Part shown: positions 12,001 to 20,950 of the stretch, one piece after another
Numbering within the stretch: the stretch's first letter is position 1
Layout of the letters: every line of letters begins with the position of its first letter
Source: Saxidomus purpurata
Lineage: Eukaryota > Mollusca > Bivalvia > Venerida > Veneridae
Assembly (NCBI GenBank): GCA_022818135.1
Contig: JAFMSR010000007.1
Coordinates: 11,541,007-11,605,006 of the forward strand
Direction: 5' to 3'
DNA length: 64,000 nt
Notes under the pieces: model-generated
What the model was told of the DNA's origin: nothing
Seen by the model: only the letters and a program-made list of their open reading frames with translations
Databases searched by the model: none
Made by a program: the position numbers and the translations under genes

Positions 12001-15000
12001 ATTAGCCCCTTCTTGACTTTGCAAAGGCGGACATAACCCCTTCATCAAGTTATCTTTCTTAAGACATTTGCATAGTAATTATTCTATGACAAAAATTGTA
12101 AAAATCAACAAACAAAAAAATTTAATTTCAAATTTATGCTGATATTATATATGTCTGTCTTTGCAAAATAATGAAGGGGATAATGTCTGCCTATGCAAAA
12201 TTGAGCTAAGGCCAGCATTTTTTTATCTTCTGGTTTATGGGACCGCCGACTCTACTTTTTGGTGAAATCAAATAAAAATAAAAGTCCCTTTCCGTAATTT
12301 TATTTTCATTTTGTCCGCCGCTCCGTTTCCTAAGCGTAAAACGAAAATAATTTTTTTACGGTATAGTAGTGTTATTTTGATTCATCGGGCTCAAAAGACG
12401 CTTTGTTTTAATATTGGTTCCCGAGTTTACCTGTGTCGTTGTTTCTTTATCGATGCGTGGCCGGGATACACTCCATTTTAATGGCGGACAACACAAATCG
12501 CAAGCATGAGTTCACAGTATTTTAAATTGAAAATGATCAATGTTACGAAAAACAAAGAAGAATCCTAATATCAGGAGTTTCAATTAGAATCGTCTGTCAT
12601 TGATGTTGTTAATAATCTTCTCGACACTGAAAACACACTAGTTACGCATGTATATGCGGACGATTCGGCTGTGGGTGCCGAGACAAAGTTGTATGTCCTG
12701 AAGGATTTTGGGTTTGTTGATTTCATGTACTTTAGTATTTTTAATATTAAAATCAATTACTGAATGAATATATTGGTAATAAAATGAAGTGAAAATGTTT
12801 TATTGTCAGAGTGCAGAATAAAGAATTAAAACATCGGCTTACGGTCACACAGCACTTGTAACAGAAATAAAATGAACAAAGTCTAGACAAATTGAGAAGA
12901 TTTCGACCATGGAGCAACTTGGATTATATTTATAAAGAGTCCTGTATAACAATTGATGACCGAGTGGTTAAGGTCGCTGCCTATGAATCACTTGCCCCTC
13001 ATCGATGTGGGTTCGAAACCTTGCTTAGGGTGTAGAATTCTTCATGTGAGGAAGCTATCCAGCTAGCTTATGGAAGGTCGGTGGTTCTTCCCAGCACTAC
13101 ACTTAAAGCTACACTATACACCAGGCGTGTTTAGTCTCTATTTTATTCTAAAACACTACAAACCACATTATTCATACAAGCAACAACTAATAAACTGCTA
13201 TATATCCAATAATAAGGTACAAAATAGGTTAGAATAATTAATTAATGGCCAAAATATTGTTTTTTTTTAAGGCTTATGAAAATAAAAAAAATCGACTCTT
13301 TTCGGCATTTTATTTTTATTTTTTTGGTCGACCGCTCTAAATTGTAACTTTTATTTTTATTTCTATTTCCCCCCCGACTCAATTTTTTTGAGAAATCTCC
13401 CGTAAACCAGAAGATAAAAAAATGCTGGCCTAAGGGGAAAATGTCGTAGGGGATAATGTCCTACATTCACTGTTACTCACCGTACTGTTCACTGACTGCA
13501 GGGTTTTTGTGAGACCGTTGATCACTTCTCTGAATTTATATCTTGATACATTTATGAGGCACTCTTTGTTCTGCTCAACATTCTGTATTGCTTGGGTTGT
13601 GTGCAGGCCTGTTTTTATCGGCAACTGAAATAGAAACACTAGTTTTACTAACATGTTTTTTTGAAATCTTACTATTCTATGGTATACAGTGAATCAAACT
13701 CAGTTTCTGAAACAGATTCTACTATGTATAAGCCATTTGGGCCTCTGACCTTGGCAAATTTTTGCTCAAATTATATAGTCTTGTACATGCATTTTGGTGA
13801 AACAATTTCCCACTGCAGGACAACCATGTACAGAAGAAGTTAAACCGTATGTTTTTCATGAACAGTATAGTAATAGTTACCACCACATACAAAATATTGA
13901 ATGTTAAATGAAACTGTGCTCAAACTGAAGGACATTTATTGGTGAGATGTACACTTCAGGTTTGTTGTGAGTTAGATTCTTTGTTATATATAGTCTGACC
14001 AAAGAACATCAATATGTGTCAAGGCCCTGTGGTTAGTTCCTTTGTTAATATAGTCTGACCTAAGAACATCAATATGTGTCAAGGCCCTGTGGTTAGATAC
14101 TTTGTTACATATAGTCTGACCAAAGAACATCAATGTGTCAAGGCCCTGTAGTTGGATCCTTTGTTATATAATGTCTGACCAAAGAACATCAATATGTGTC
14201 AAGGCCCTGTGGTTAGATCATTTGTTAATATAGTCTGACCAAAGAACATCAATATGTGTCAAGGCCCTGTGGTTAGATCCTTTGTTAATATAGTCTGACC
14301 AAAGAACATCATTATGTGTCAAGGCCCTGTTGTTAGATCCTTTGTTATATAATGTCTGACCAAAGAACATCAATATGTGTCAAGGCCCTGTGGTTAGATC
14401 CTTTGTTAATATAGTCTGACCAAAGAACATCAATATGTGTCAAGGCCCTGTAGTTAGATCCTTTGTTAATATAGTCTGACCAAAGATCATCATTATGTGT
14501 CAAGGCCCTATGGTTAGATCCTTTGTTACATATACATGTAGTCTGACCAAAGAACATCAATATGTGTCAAGGCCCTGTAGTTGGTTTCTTTGTTATATAA
14601 TGTCTGACCAAAGAACATCAATATGTGTCAAGGCCCTGTGGTTGGATCCTTTGTTATGTATAGTCTGACCAAAGAACATCAGTATGTGTCAAGCCCAAGT
14701 GGTTAGATCCTTAATTATATATAGCCTGACCAAAGAACATCAATATGTGTCAAGGCCCTGTGGTTAGATCCCTTGTTATATATAGCCTGACCAAAGAACA
14801 TCAATATGTGTCAAGACCCTGTGGTTAGATCCTTTGTTATAGTCTGACCAAAGAACATCAATATGTGTCAAGCCCCTGTGGTTCTGATCTAAGGATGTGC
14901 CAGCCGTGCAAATTTAATAACCAAAAGTTGTACGTTACCAGAAGTGAATTTGTACTCGGACACCATTTGCAGCAATGTGCAGATCACAGAGTGACATGCA

Positions 15001-17385
15001 TTACTAATGTGATGTGTATAGCTAATCTGGGCTCAGGAAAACTGAAAATTTGCCAGTTCGGACAGATTTTCAAATTGTCAGACTGATTCCTGTGACAAAA
15101 ATATTGGGTTATATGATTTTTCACAAAACCAACTGAATGCCATGCCATATTGACAGTGTTTTGGTTTATTCACACCAGGGCACGGGGGTCGACGGTGCTC
15201 TGCCATCGCAGACTGATTCAGACTTTGAAATTTTCTCAGCCATGGCACATACAATGTACAAAAAATGACTTGAAATTTTTAGTATTTGTAAATAGCAGGC
15301 ATACTATTTACAACGTTTTTGTGTATTTCAAATGTATATTATTTTAAATCTTCATCTCCTAAATTGGCATTGTTTCTCTATATGTGCACAGAACAGAACT
15401 AAGTCTATTCTCATTCAGAAACCATTGTATGCCATTACTGAAATTATAATATGGCAGCCTCTATGAAAAACGGGATACTTTGCGCCAAACAGGTGATTTG
15501 CACCACGCACAAGAGGGTTTAAAAGGGAATATATGGTCAAACGAGTTTCTAGGAGTTGCGTTTACAACTTATGTAAATTGAAACCTTTAACATGTGTTTA
15601 ACAAAACAGCTTATCATCACTTCCATAGAGAAATTAGTTTGTACTTATTACTTGAAACTTTCTACTTTTTGGAAATATAAAGCAGTCCTTCAAGATATCG
15701 GAGTTATCTAGACTTCTTGTTAGTAAAACAAGAATCTTGTGTAATATCTAGTCTTGTAGTATACTTAAACGTGAACATTCACAAAGCATAATGTAATAGA
15801 AACATGGCTTGTTTTACAATGCAAGCCCAAACAACGGAAGACTGATAACTTTCGCAATGAGGATAATTTAAGTATGTATTTGTTCATACATGTCACAAGT
15901 ATTGATCACTATAGCTGAGACTATGCTGAGAAAACAACACTTTGCTACTGACAATAATATTGTGTTGTCTACAGTTTTTGTTTTCTCAATATATTTTCAA
16001 ACACATATTGTGATTTGGCTGAGTATGGCTTAGAAATAAAATGCAATATCTCAAAATCTGCATAACTTAAAAGTAGGCAAGATCAAATGAGTTGTCTTCA
16101 GGTTTTTCTATTGTAATGAAAATCCAGACTTAGCATTCTTTTAAAAAAAAAGATAAACATTTTTTATTCTTTGCATAACAGATCACCATTGTGATGATGA
16201 CATACTATGCGCGCAGTGTTAATTATACACACATACCGTACTAGTCCATGACTACAAATACTGAAAATTAATTGTAAAATTGTTTTCACACTCAGTTTCT
16301 TAGTTTTGATCATATAAAATCAGTATTAATAACTTGCAAAATTTACTCAATTGTTCTACAACAATCATCAAATTTCACCCCCGCCCCCATTACGAAAGTG
16401 ACTAAGAAAAAGACCTGGTTCAAAACAAAATGCTGAAAATTTTCAATTTTATTCAAGTAGATACTATAACGCCTTAGCCAGAACTCCCCTGGTTTATAAT
16501 TCAAATCAATCAAGAACATAACTATAAAACTATATAGGTGCAAATACAAACTACGGACGAGTCCTTTTCTTTTTTTATTTACACTTTTCATCTCTTCAAA
16601 CTTTTTTATATGCATACAAAAGTGATGATCAAATTTTGTTATCATTCTGTGAATGAAGAAAACAATGCAGTATTGCATTAACACTATAATCATGTCAAGA
16701 ACAGGAAATTAAATCAATGAACAACTGAGTAGTAATTATTTTAAGATAATAATAACAGTATCTGGAAATGTGCCAGCTGGATTCTCTGCTTATCAAGGAT
16801 GGGCCTGTCAGGTTATAAAATATTTAGTGAAGAAAATACAATCATCATACATTAGCCTAAATACATCTATACAGATTTTATGAATGAAATATAAGTAGCA
16901 AATGACAACTGGCAGTCACCCAAATTGTGTGTGAAATGATGTATGACAAAGGTCATTCATTGATTAAACAGGTGCCCGTCCGCATTTGACATAATTTCCG
17001 TGTACCCGACCACAAACCACAGCTGATGCGTTCACCCACGCACGGTCATTAAATATGCACAAATATGATAATAAATAAGCATTAACTGACAGCGCAGATT
17101 CATTGAAATTACAAGTGACCTTTCCGTCTATGTAACTGATAAATGCATTCGCTAAACAACTTAACAAAAGCCATACCTGACACGTCTAATAATAACTATT
17201 CCCACGGTTAGAGGCAAGACAAATTTTCATTCATAAATTTGCGACCGATCCCTGTTAAAAATCGAGGTCACCATGCGAGATACTGGCAATGATACATTAC
17301 AACATACATGTAAAATGTTTACCTGGGCATCAAATCTGTTTATCAGAGACTGAACCCACTCCCCGGGCTTCTGTGTGGCCATCAT
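1..17385 (-). CDS. NF1: Neurofibromin (NF1 orthologue), N-terminal part, nine exons, runs off the left edge
   Basis: Neurofibromin is a large cytoplasmic Ras GTPase-activating protein. Only the first ~274 residues lie here, so the GAP-related, Sec14 and PH domains are outside the window. Spliced exons, 5' to 3' on the minus strand: 17323-17385, 13481-13624, 4318-4401, 3804-3872, 2180-2298, 1738-1844, 1469-1539, 497-572, 1-89. All junctions are GT-AG and the phases join into one open frame. Stretches such as EWVQSLINRFDAQLPIKTG, NKECLINVSRYKF, SQLIILDTL, FNAVFSRISAR and IWNWMDNYPEEF match the human NF1 start closely. Exon lengths of 144, 84, 107 and 76 nt equal the human exons as I recall them. 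Two adjacent ATGs open exon 1; the second aligns with the human start. Identification is firm; individual splice edges could be off by a few bases. Confidence 0.96.
497..572 (-). CDS. NF1: NF1 exon 8 (human exon 7 equivalent)
   Basis: 76 nt, the same length as the human exon. It encodes AIWNWMDNYPEEFTDLQ and then QPNEELQ. The acceptor is GCAG and the donor GTAAGT. Confidence 0.94.
686..800 (+). repeat. SINE tail fragment (same family as 31,686-31,946)
   Basis: The stretch starting GAGGTTAGTTATTTTAGG and running through GATAGTGCAAGATACAGAA to TTTACATGCC is nearly identical to the tail of the tRNA-headed repeat at 31,686-31,946. The tRNA head is missing, so this is a truncated copy in an NF1 intron. 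Confidence 0.65.
1469..1539 (-). CDS. NF1: NF1 exon 7 (human exon 6 equivalent)
   Basis: 71 nt against 68 in human, a one-codon difference. Together with the base carried over it encodes DVVSKFRLLKSKQVISALAH and then NLEK, aligned with human FKALKKVAQLAVINSLEK. The donor is GTACAG. Confidence 0.92.
1738..1844 (-). CDS. NF1: NF1 exon 6 (human exon 5 equivalent)
   Basis: 107 nt, identical to the human length. It encodes LMTLSACSEDQSDLSDLELI and then QHLNVDVTRLTKLLS, aligned with human TVCSEDNVDVHDIELLQYIN. Confidence 0.94.
2180..2298 (-). CDS. NF1: NF1 exon 5 (second half of human exon 4)
   Basis: 119 nt encoding FLNLQSDTPYVLQLKSLASK, VLFALSLNAFNAVFSRISA and the first two bases of R. It is separated from exon 4 by an intron that human NF1 lacks; 69 + 119 = 188 nt against 191 in human. 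Confidence 0.93.
2552..3459 (-). mobile_element. Helentron-like non-autonomous element, minus orientation, 5' truncated
   Basis: Read on the minus strand it ends in GCTGTCCTACTGACAGC, a hairpin, followed by TCTTGTTTC, the same end as the element at 32,009-33,009. The body consists of ~150-175 bp degenerate tandem units carrying ACAGAGTTAYSTWCTCTTG and AAGGGCCATAATT-like motifs. The TTTTAGCTCGAC 5' end is absent. It fills most of the NF1 intron between exons 4 and 5. Confidence 0.75.
3804..3872 (-). CDS. NF1: NF1 exon 4 (first half of human exon 4)
   Basis: 69 nt encoding QPKDTSRLDEAIYVKLLLPE and then ICK, aligned with human QPKDTMRLDETMLVKQLLPE. The donor is GTACTG and the acceptor TTTCAG. 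Phase 0 at both ends. Confidence 0.94.
4040..4170 (+). repeat. Degenerate tRNA-derived SINE, copy 1
   Basis: GCAATGGGGTAGAGC resembles a tRNA A box and AGCTAGAATCCTGC a B box about 40 bases downstream. The following CAACAGATCTTTCGCAG and TACAACATTTGT recur at 5,278-5,405. It lies in the NF1 intron between exons 3 and 4. Confidence 0.5.
4318..4401 (-). CDS. NF1: NF1 exon 3
   Basis: 84 nt, the same as human exon 3. It encodes RIIGQEAERNYFESQLIILD and then TLVKVLNS, aligned with human IFGEAAEKNLYLSQLIILDT. The donor is GTAAGT. Confidence 0.95.
4402..5277. other. NF1 intron 2, exon-proximal part, no feature seen
   Basis: AT-rich intron sequence. Apart from weak similarity of its first ~160 bases to 5,625-5,800, I see no coding or repeat structure. 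Confidence 0.5.
5278..5405 (+). repeat. Degenerate tRNA-derived SINE, copy 2
   Basis: Matches the 4,040-4,170 copy: GGCAATGGGGAGAGC, CAACAGATCTTTTCGCAG and TACAACATTTGTGAG. The similarity appears to extend further downstream, suggesting a larger local duplication. Confidence 0.5.
6280..7195. repeat. ~130-150 bp tandem repeat array in an NF1 intron
   Basis: At least four degenerate units share CAAGTTTGAGACCTCTAGG, GTCACTGTGACCTTGACC and CTGTCCATGACCAATG. It is bounded by AT-rich single-copy sequence. The short frame at 7,009 is part of a repeat unit. Confidence 0.7.
8105..9406 (-). mobile_element. Helentron-like element, family with TTCGAATAGTCGAG inverted repeats, with partial tandem duplication
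   Basis: On the minus strand it begins TTTTTAGCTCGACTATTCGA (near 9,406) and ends TTCGAATAGTCGAGC, then hairpin GCTGTCATGTGACAGC, then TCTTGTT (near 8,500). The first ~395 bases (8,105-8,502) are a second tandem copy of the 3' part, with its own hairpin. Internal ~155-bp units repeat at 8,885-9,330. A GC-rich GTCGGCGTC stretch lies just inside the 5' end. The body shows no coding capacity. Confidence 0.78.
9407..10884. other. NF1 intron 2, middle part, no feature seen
   Basis: AT-rich intron between two mobile elements. Short frames on both strands look like chance and have no family signature. Confidence 0.5.
10885..11816. mobile_element. pogo/Tigger-like terminal inverted repeat element
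   Basis: Both ends carry TACAGT followed within a few bases by GTTATCTCGA in inverted orientation (left from 10,885; right ending 11,816), flanked by TA as expected for the Tc1/mariner-pogo superfamily. Additional TCGAGATAACGAAAAATCGA-like blocks repeat inside both ends. The centre (11,140-11,580) is clearly more GC-rich and CpG-rich than the surroundings and includes CCATGGCGGC-type sequence on the minus strand, but I find no transposase. Superfamily assignment is inferred from the ends. Confidence 0.65.
12210..13430. mobile_element. PIF/Harbinger-like element with TAA target duplications
   Basis: Starts GGCCAGCATTTTTTTATCTT and ends with its inverse (AAGATAAAAAAATGCTGGCC); the inverted similarity is ~30 bp. 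Flanked by TAA at 12,207-12,209 and 13,431-13,433. A 3-bp TAA duplication with a GG-initial inverted repeat fits PIF/Harbinger, which is inference. An interior stretch near 12,590-12,740 is open for about 50 codons (includes HVYADDSAVGAETKLYVLKD) but matches no transposase I know. A SINE is inserted at 12,953-13,130. Confidence 0.65.
12953..13130 (+). repeat. tRNA-derived SINE
   Basis: The RNA polymerase III A box region GACCGAGTGGTTAAGG (serine/leucine tRNA-like) is followed by the B box GTGGGTTCGAAACC, then GAGGAAGCTATCCAGC and GGAAGGTCGGTGGTTCT, a tail seen widely in bivalve SINEs (family knowledge). It is nested inside the Harbinger-like element. No functional tRNA cloverleaf is expected. 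Confidence 0.75.
13481..13624 (-). CDS. NF1: NF1 exon 2
   Basis: 144 nt, identical to human exon 2. It encodes LPIKTGLHTTQAIQNVEQNK, ECLINVSRYKFREVINGLTK and TLQSVNST. The donor is GTGAGT and the acceptor TTTCAG. The best single exon for identification. Confidence 0.97.
13970..14886. repeat. 60-bp minisatellite, about 15 copies
   Basis: The unit contains TAGTCTGACCAAAGAACATC, AATATGTGTCAAGGCCCTGT and GGTTAGATCCTTTGTTA. Copies differ by point changes and by insertions in the TTATATA spacer. It lies in NF1 intron 1; frames read through it are repeat artefacts. Confidence 0.92.
14887..17322. other. NF1 intron 1, remainder, no feature seen
   Basis: AT-rich intron sequence. The 116-codon minus-strand frame near 16,343-16,693 lacks any recognisable domain or good splice context; I see no supported feature. 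Confidence 0.5.
17323..17385 (-). CDS. NF1: NF1 exon 1 coding part with start codon
   Basis: Encodes MMATQKPGEWVQSLINRFDA and then Q; human begins MAAHRPVEWVQAVVSRFDEQ. Tandem ATGs at 17,383-17,385 and 17,380-17,382; the second matches the human start. The donor is GTAAAC. Confidence 0.95.
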
Positions 17386-17424
17386 AGAGGTAAAAGTTTT
17401 CTCGCTATTTCAATCCTTTTCTCC

Positions 17425-17472
17425 ATCAGCCGCCATTTTGCTTATTTTGATAATTTGCGCGCATGCGCAGTA
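17425..17472 (-). promoter_or_regulatory. NF1 core promoter elements: YY1-like and NRF1-like sites
   Basis: GCCGCCATTTT at 17,429-17,439 reads AAAATGGCGGC on the gene strand, the YY1 consensus, ~45 bp upstream of the ATG. TGCGCGCATGCGCA at 17,456-17,469 contains the palindromic NRF1 motif GCGCATGCGC. There is no TATA box. Such pairs are typical of housekeeping promoters; function here is inferred. Confidence 0.6.
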
Positions 17473-17479
17473 AAGTTTA

Positions 17480-18449
17480 AATTACCATTCCTTCCATAAA
17501 TGGCAATTATATTTTTTTTAAAAAGAATTTTGATATTCAAGGAGTTAAAGAATTTGATAACAAAATGAGTCACTAGCTTATTTTGTTTGTCTGAAACTTT
17601 GTTTTAATATTTTAAGTACAATGATATAAAACAGACAAGGCCAATCGATAATAATAAAAAAATCTTAAGCGTTGAGGCTGGTGCGGAATGGAAAGTCTTA
17701 GAAGCTATCTCGGGATAGAAAAACAGGTTCTACGCTAATTCTGTACGAGGTGCAATAAAAACTTCCAAGCCTTAGCCAAGCTGGGCTGTGGACTTATGGT
17801 ATTGAAAGAAAATCTATCGGTAACTTACAGATATCGTCGAGATCAATATTCTATTTTTGCTGTTTGAGAAAATTGAAACGAATATATTTTCCATTGCAAA
17901 GAGACAATATAGTTATCATAATTGGCACAGAGTCCAAACAAGCTTTTTGTTTTTCACATTTTTTAAAACACAGGCAAATGAAATAGAAGGACGGTCTGGC
18001 TGGTACAAGTCACAGAATGCATTTGGTAACGTTTACCACGGACCTATCACAATACGGCCGTGCATCTGCATAATCTTTTTGAAATAAAAACAGCCGGAAC
18101 TTATCAAACTGTCATGTTATTTTTAATTGTTCGTTCCCTTGCTCAGATTTGTAGTCCGCAAAATGGAACAGGTCTACATTTTACTTTGATCTACCGTCTA
18201 ATATGGAGTTATGATACAAAAGTTTCAAAAATGCATATTTTTATGTTTTATTTGCATTTTTACTTCTCACAACCCTATTTTATTCTTTGCATCAAACTCA
18301 GTTATTTGCCTGGATGAGCTTCGCTCAAATAATCACGTTTACTAAAAGATTTGTCAAATCCCCCCGTTGCACGTCAAAAGGTAGAACGAAAATATTGCGC
18401 ATTAATGAGCTTATTATAAATAATTAAATTAATTAATAACAGTGTAAAG
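17480..18449. other. Intergenic, no feature seen
   Basis: AT-rich spacer upstream of NF1. Short frames at 17,857-18,317 have no recognisable features. Confidence 0.5.
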
Positions 18450-18502
18450 CAGGGTCCGTATATTACCCCCGCAAATATATTACATGTAATATACGGACCC
18501 TG
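18450..18502. repeat. Perfect 17-bp inverted repeat (hairpin)
   Basis: CAGGGTCCGTATATTAC at 18,450-18,466 is perfectly inverted at 18,486-18,502 around a 19-base loop. It shares the GGTCCGT core with the hairpin at 28,232-28,276. Possibly a tiny foldback element. Confidence 0.75.
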
Positions 18503-18897
18503 TGTAAAGATATAAGTTTTAATTCATCAAATTGATGTTCATCACTGTTTCACAGAGACATATGTTGCAGATATACTCGAATCTTATGGGACTCGGTATG
18601 ATTTATTTGTATCTCGCCGAACTATATAAAACGCGTATGAATGATTACGGGTGTGTTTAGGAAAGGTCGGAAGTTTGCACAATTCTACAAGAAGGCCATC
18701 AACAAATATTGACTTTCAACTTTTGTTAGAGGCTAAGAACAGACAACCGACAACGAATAAAGTTATTCCTACTTACAAGTCAACATGAAGAAAATGTAGG
18801 CATTAGATTTGCACATGTGGTCGTAGTTAATTTCGCTCTCTGGCCGGGGGAAAATTGTACTCACTGTCCCCTTCCATGGCACTCGATCGGCAATAAA

Positions 18898-19030
18898 AGA
18901 AATCGCCGTGGCGTCTCTCGCCAAGATTGATAAGATTGCTTGTGGGCAATAACATTTGTGTTTACAATCCTTATGTATCGGAAAGGAATATTTGAATTTT
19001 CATATCTTTTTTGATATCCAAAGGATTTTC
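18898..19030. repeat. Dispersed ~130-bp repeat, copy 1
   Basis: CGCCAAGATTGATAAGATTG through TTTACAATCCTTATGTATCG and GAAAGGAATATTTGAATTTT matches 42,911-43,030 in the same orientation. No coding or terminal structure was recognised. Confidence 0.6.
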
Positions 19031-19528
19031 AACATCCAAAAGGTCTGATATGCTCTTGATATTCCTTTTTTCACATAAAATGTCTTTTGTAAAAGAACTT
19101 TAGTTTTAAATGACACTTGATTTTTAATAACGGCACGTTGCCGCTATAACCAGTTATAAAAACAGTGTAAGTTACGCCCTCGCGCTTTTTGGGACGGTTG
19201 TCAAAAGCCAGCGTTTCAAGAGTGAACAAACTCATAAACCAACAAATTATTAAACGGTTTTTGGCGTAACTACGTTCCTAAAACACAGGAGACAACTCCA
19301 CTGAAAGAAATTGTTCGAAGCGGAGTAACATCTTCAGTATATTTGCCTATCTCCAATGAAGATATGCAGTGAGTTACCGACATAAAACTTACTCGCCACA
19401 AAAGTGTTAGACTGCGTATATTTTTCATATATATTAGCACGTTGACAATTATTAACCTTGCTGTCCTCCATTATCGGAAAAAAATGTACTACACGGGTAC
19501 ACATTGGAGCACTACGTACAACCTGTAC

Positions 19529-19540
19529 TGCGCACGCGCA
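19529..19540. promoter_or_regulatory. NRF1-consensus site without an assigned gene
   Basis: TGCGCACGCGCA matches the NRF1 consensus YGCGCAYGCGCR. No start codon or exon nearby could be assigned, so it may be chance or an orphan or cryptic promoter. Confidence 0.3.
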
Positions 19541-19891
19541 TTTACTGCTGTTAGATTGTCTGTTTTGGTGTTTGTTTTGTTCGTGCTTTTTTCGACAAAG
19601 TTTTAGTAAAAGAGACGAAAAGACTATCGTTACGTTTATTCTGTAGCGTATTCCCGAGTAGAAAAGATGTTTCCAAATGTAATCTGAATTTAAAATAGTT
19701 TTCGCTGTTTACCGTCCGTATTTGGTCAATATTCATTCTCGACTCAGCATTGACACTAGCAGCAGATGTGAAAAATATGTGTAAATTTCTATGAAGATAT
19801 AAATTTCTTATTGACACTAGTTTCTTGCATATCGGATCGGCATTTCCGGTGATTTTGCCCATTCCGGAAAAACCGGTCTGGCACCCCTCCT

Positions 19892-20222
19892 TTGCCAGAC
19901 GACTCTCGTGAATCACTTATGACGTAACGTTATAAACATTGTGACGTCAATTTCCCAAACACAACGTCGGAAAATCGTTTGTTTTTCATGATAATTCATC
20001 ATTTTGACAAGTTTGCATTTAAAAATCTACTTTAAAGTGCAAGACGGTATGCAAGAAAAAGTTTCCATCATAAGACACTTGGCTCAGATTGAAATATCCA
20101 TCACCTCGGGTAACTGTTTTACGGGAACTCGGCATAGCCTCGTTCCCGCCAAAACAGTTACCCTCGGTGACGGATATTTCGATCTGAACCTCGTGCTCAT
20201 GACAGAAATTATTATTCTTCAA
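19892..20222 (-). repeat. Inverted copy of the palindrome-bearing satellite unit
   Basis: Contains, in opposite orientation to 20,951-22,030, the CGTAACGTTATAAACA and TGTGACGTCA blocks, TGCAAGACGGTATGCAAGAA, and a hairpin from about 20,085 to 20,192 with arms ending in GTAACTGTTTT. Frames reading through it are artefacts. Confidence 0.75.
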
Positions 20223-20807
20223 ATTAAACGCTATAGCTGTTTAGTACTACATTTTGAGCTTTGTATAATTGCAAGTTCATTTACAAAGCAATCTGAAACA
20301 CAAGTTTGCAAGAATTACAAATCAGTTTTCATTTTCCTTGACATTGACCTTCATCTTGTGTTCACATTTTAACGTCTTGGATTTGAGCTGTGAAGTCTCT
20401 TTGGGTTGAGCATTTAAAAGCTCACTTAGTAGTTGAACAGAATTTTACAAAATGAATAAGTGAACATTTCACGTATTGGAGTGAAAAATTCAGTACTAGT
20501 AAATCACTCGGAGTTGTTCATTTCAGTACTTCACTTAGATTTGAACATTTTAGTATTGCTTGCTTCAACCTAATTCACACATGCCAACACAACCGTCCCA
20601 CCATTACTGTGTAAGTGTTTTGATATTTCTTGGGGATGGGTTAGTGACTAAGCATGTTGCAAACTGGGGGACATTAAGCCCCAAGTAACCAACATTTCGC
20701 GTAGCTGACCGTTCTTGGGTAGTAACCTCGAATTTACCATATAACTTGATCATGCGCTTGTTTTGTGTATTGTGGCATATACTATTAGTTTCTTTCATGA
20801 GCACGAG

Positions 20808-20888
20808 GTTCAGATCGAAATATCTGTCACTGAGGGTAACTGTTTTGGCGTCGAGTTCCCGCGAAACAGTTACCCGAAGTGATGGATT
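20808..20888. repeat. Short-loop version of the satellite hairpin
   Basis: GGTAACTGTTTTGGCG is followed almost at once by GTTCCCGCGAAACAGTTACC, giving a shortened palindrome relative to 20,999-21,107, next to a CCCCATCTGGTATGCAAGAA block. Confidence 0.65.
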
Positions 20889-20950
20889 ATTAGTTTCAAG
20901 CACTGGTAAAAACTGCAGATTTCCCCATCTGGTATGCAAGAAGAGATTTT

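Larger units (their letters stand above)
11945..13478. mobile_element. Outer inverted-repeat element hosting the element at 12,210-13,430
   Basis: TATCCCCTATGACATTATCC at 11,967 onward is matched in inverted orientation by GTCGTAGGGGATAATGTCC at 13,443-13,461. The weaker inverted similarity extends outward to CTGTTAC on both sides, so the right arm abuts the NF1 exon 2 donor at 13,479-13,480. No coding sequence recognised. Confidence 0.5.

Noticed and set aside
12590..12740. YADD-like motif read as a reverse transcriptase active site
   Set aside because: The surrounding residues do not match any reverse transcriptase motif order, and the stretch lies in a DNA transposon.
12953..13030. Functional tRNA-Ser/Leu gene
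   Set aside because: A and B boxes are present but there is no closing acceptor stem, and a bivalve SINE tail follows.
13970..14886. Regularly spaced repeats suggesting a CRISPR array
   Set aside because: Units are contiguous ~60-bp minisatellite copies without unique spacers, in a eukaryotic intron.
16343..16693. 116-codon minus-strand frame in NF1 intron 1
   Set aside because: Composition is that of AT-rich noise and it is not joined in phase to NF1 exons.
19551..19916. 121-codon minus-strand frame near an NRF1 site
   Set aside because: No domain, no signal and overlap with the satellite's inverted copy; not enough to call a gene.
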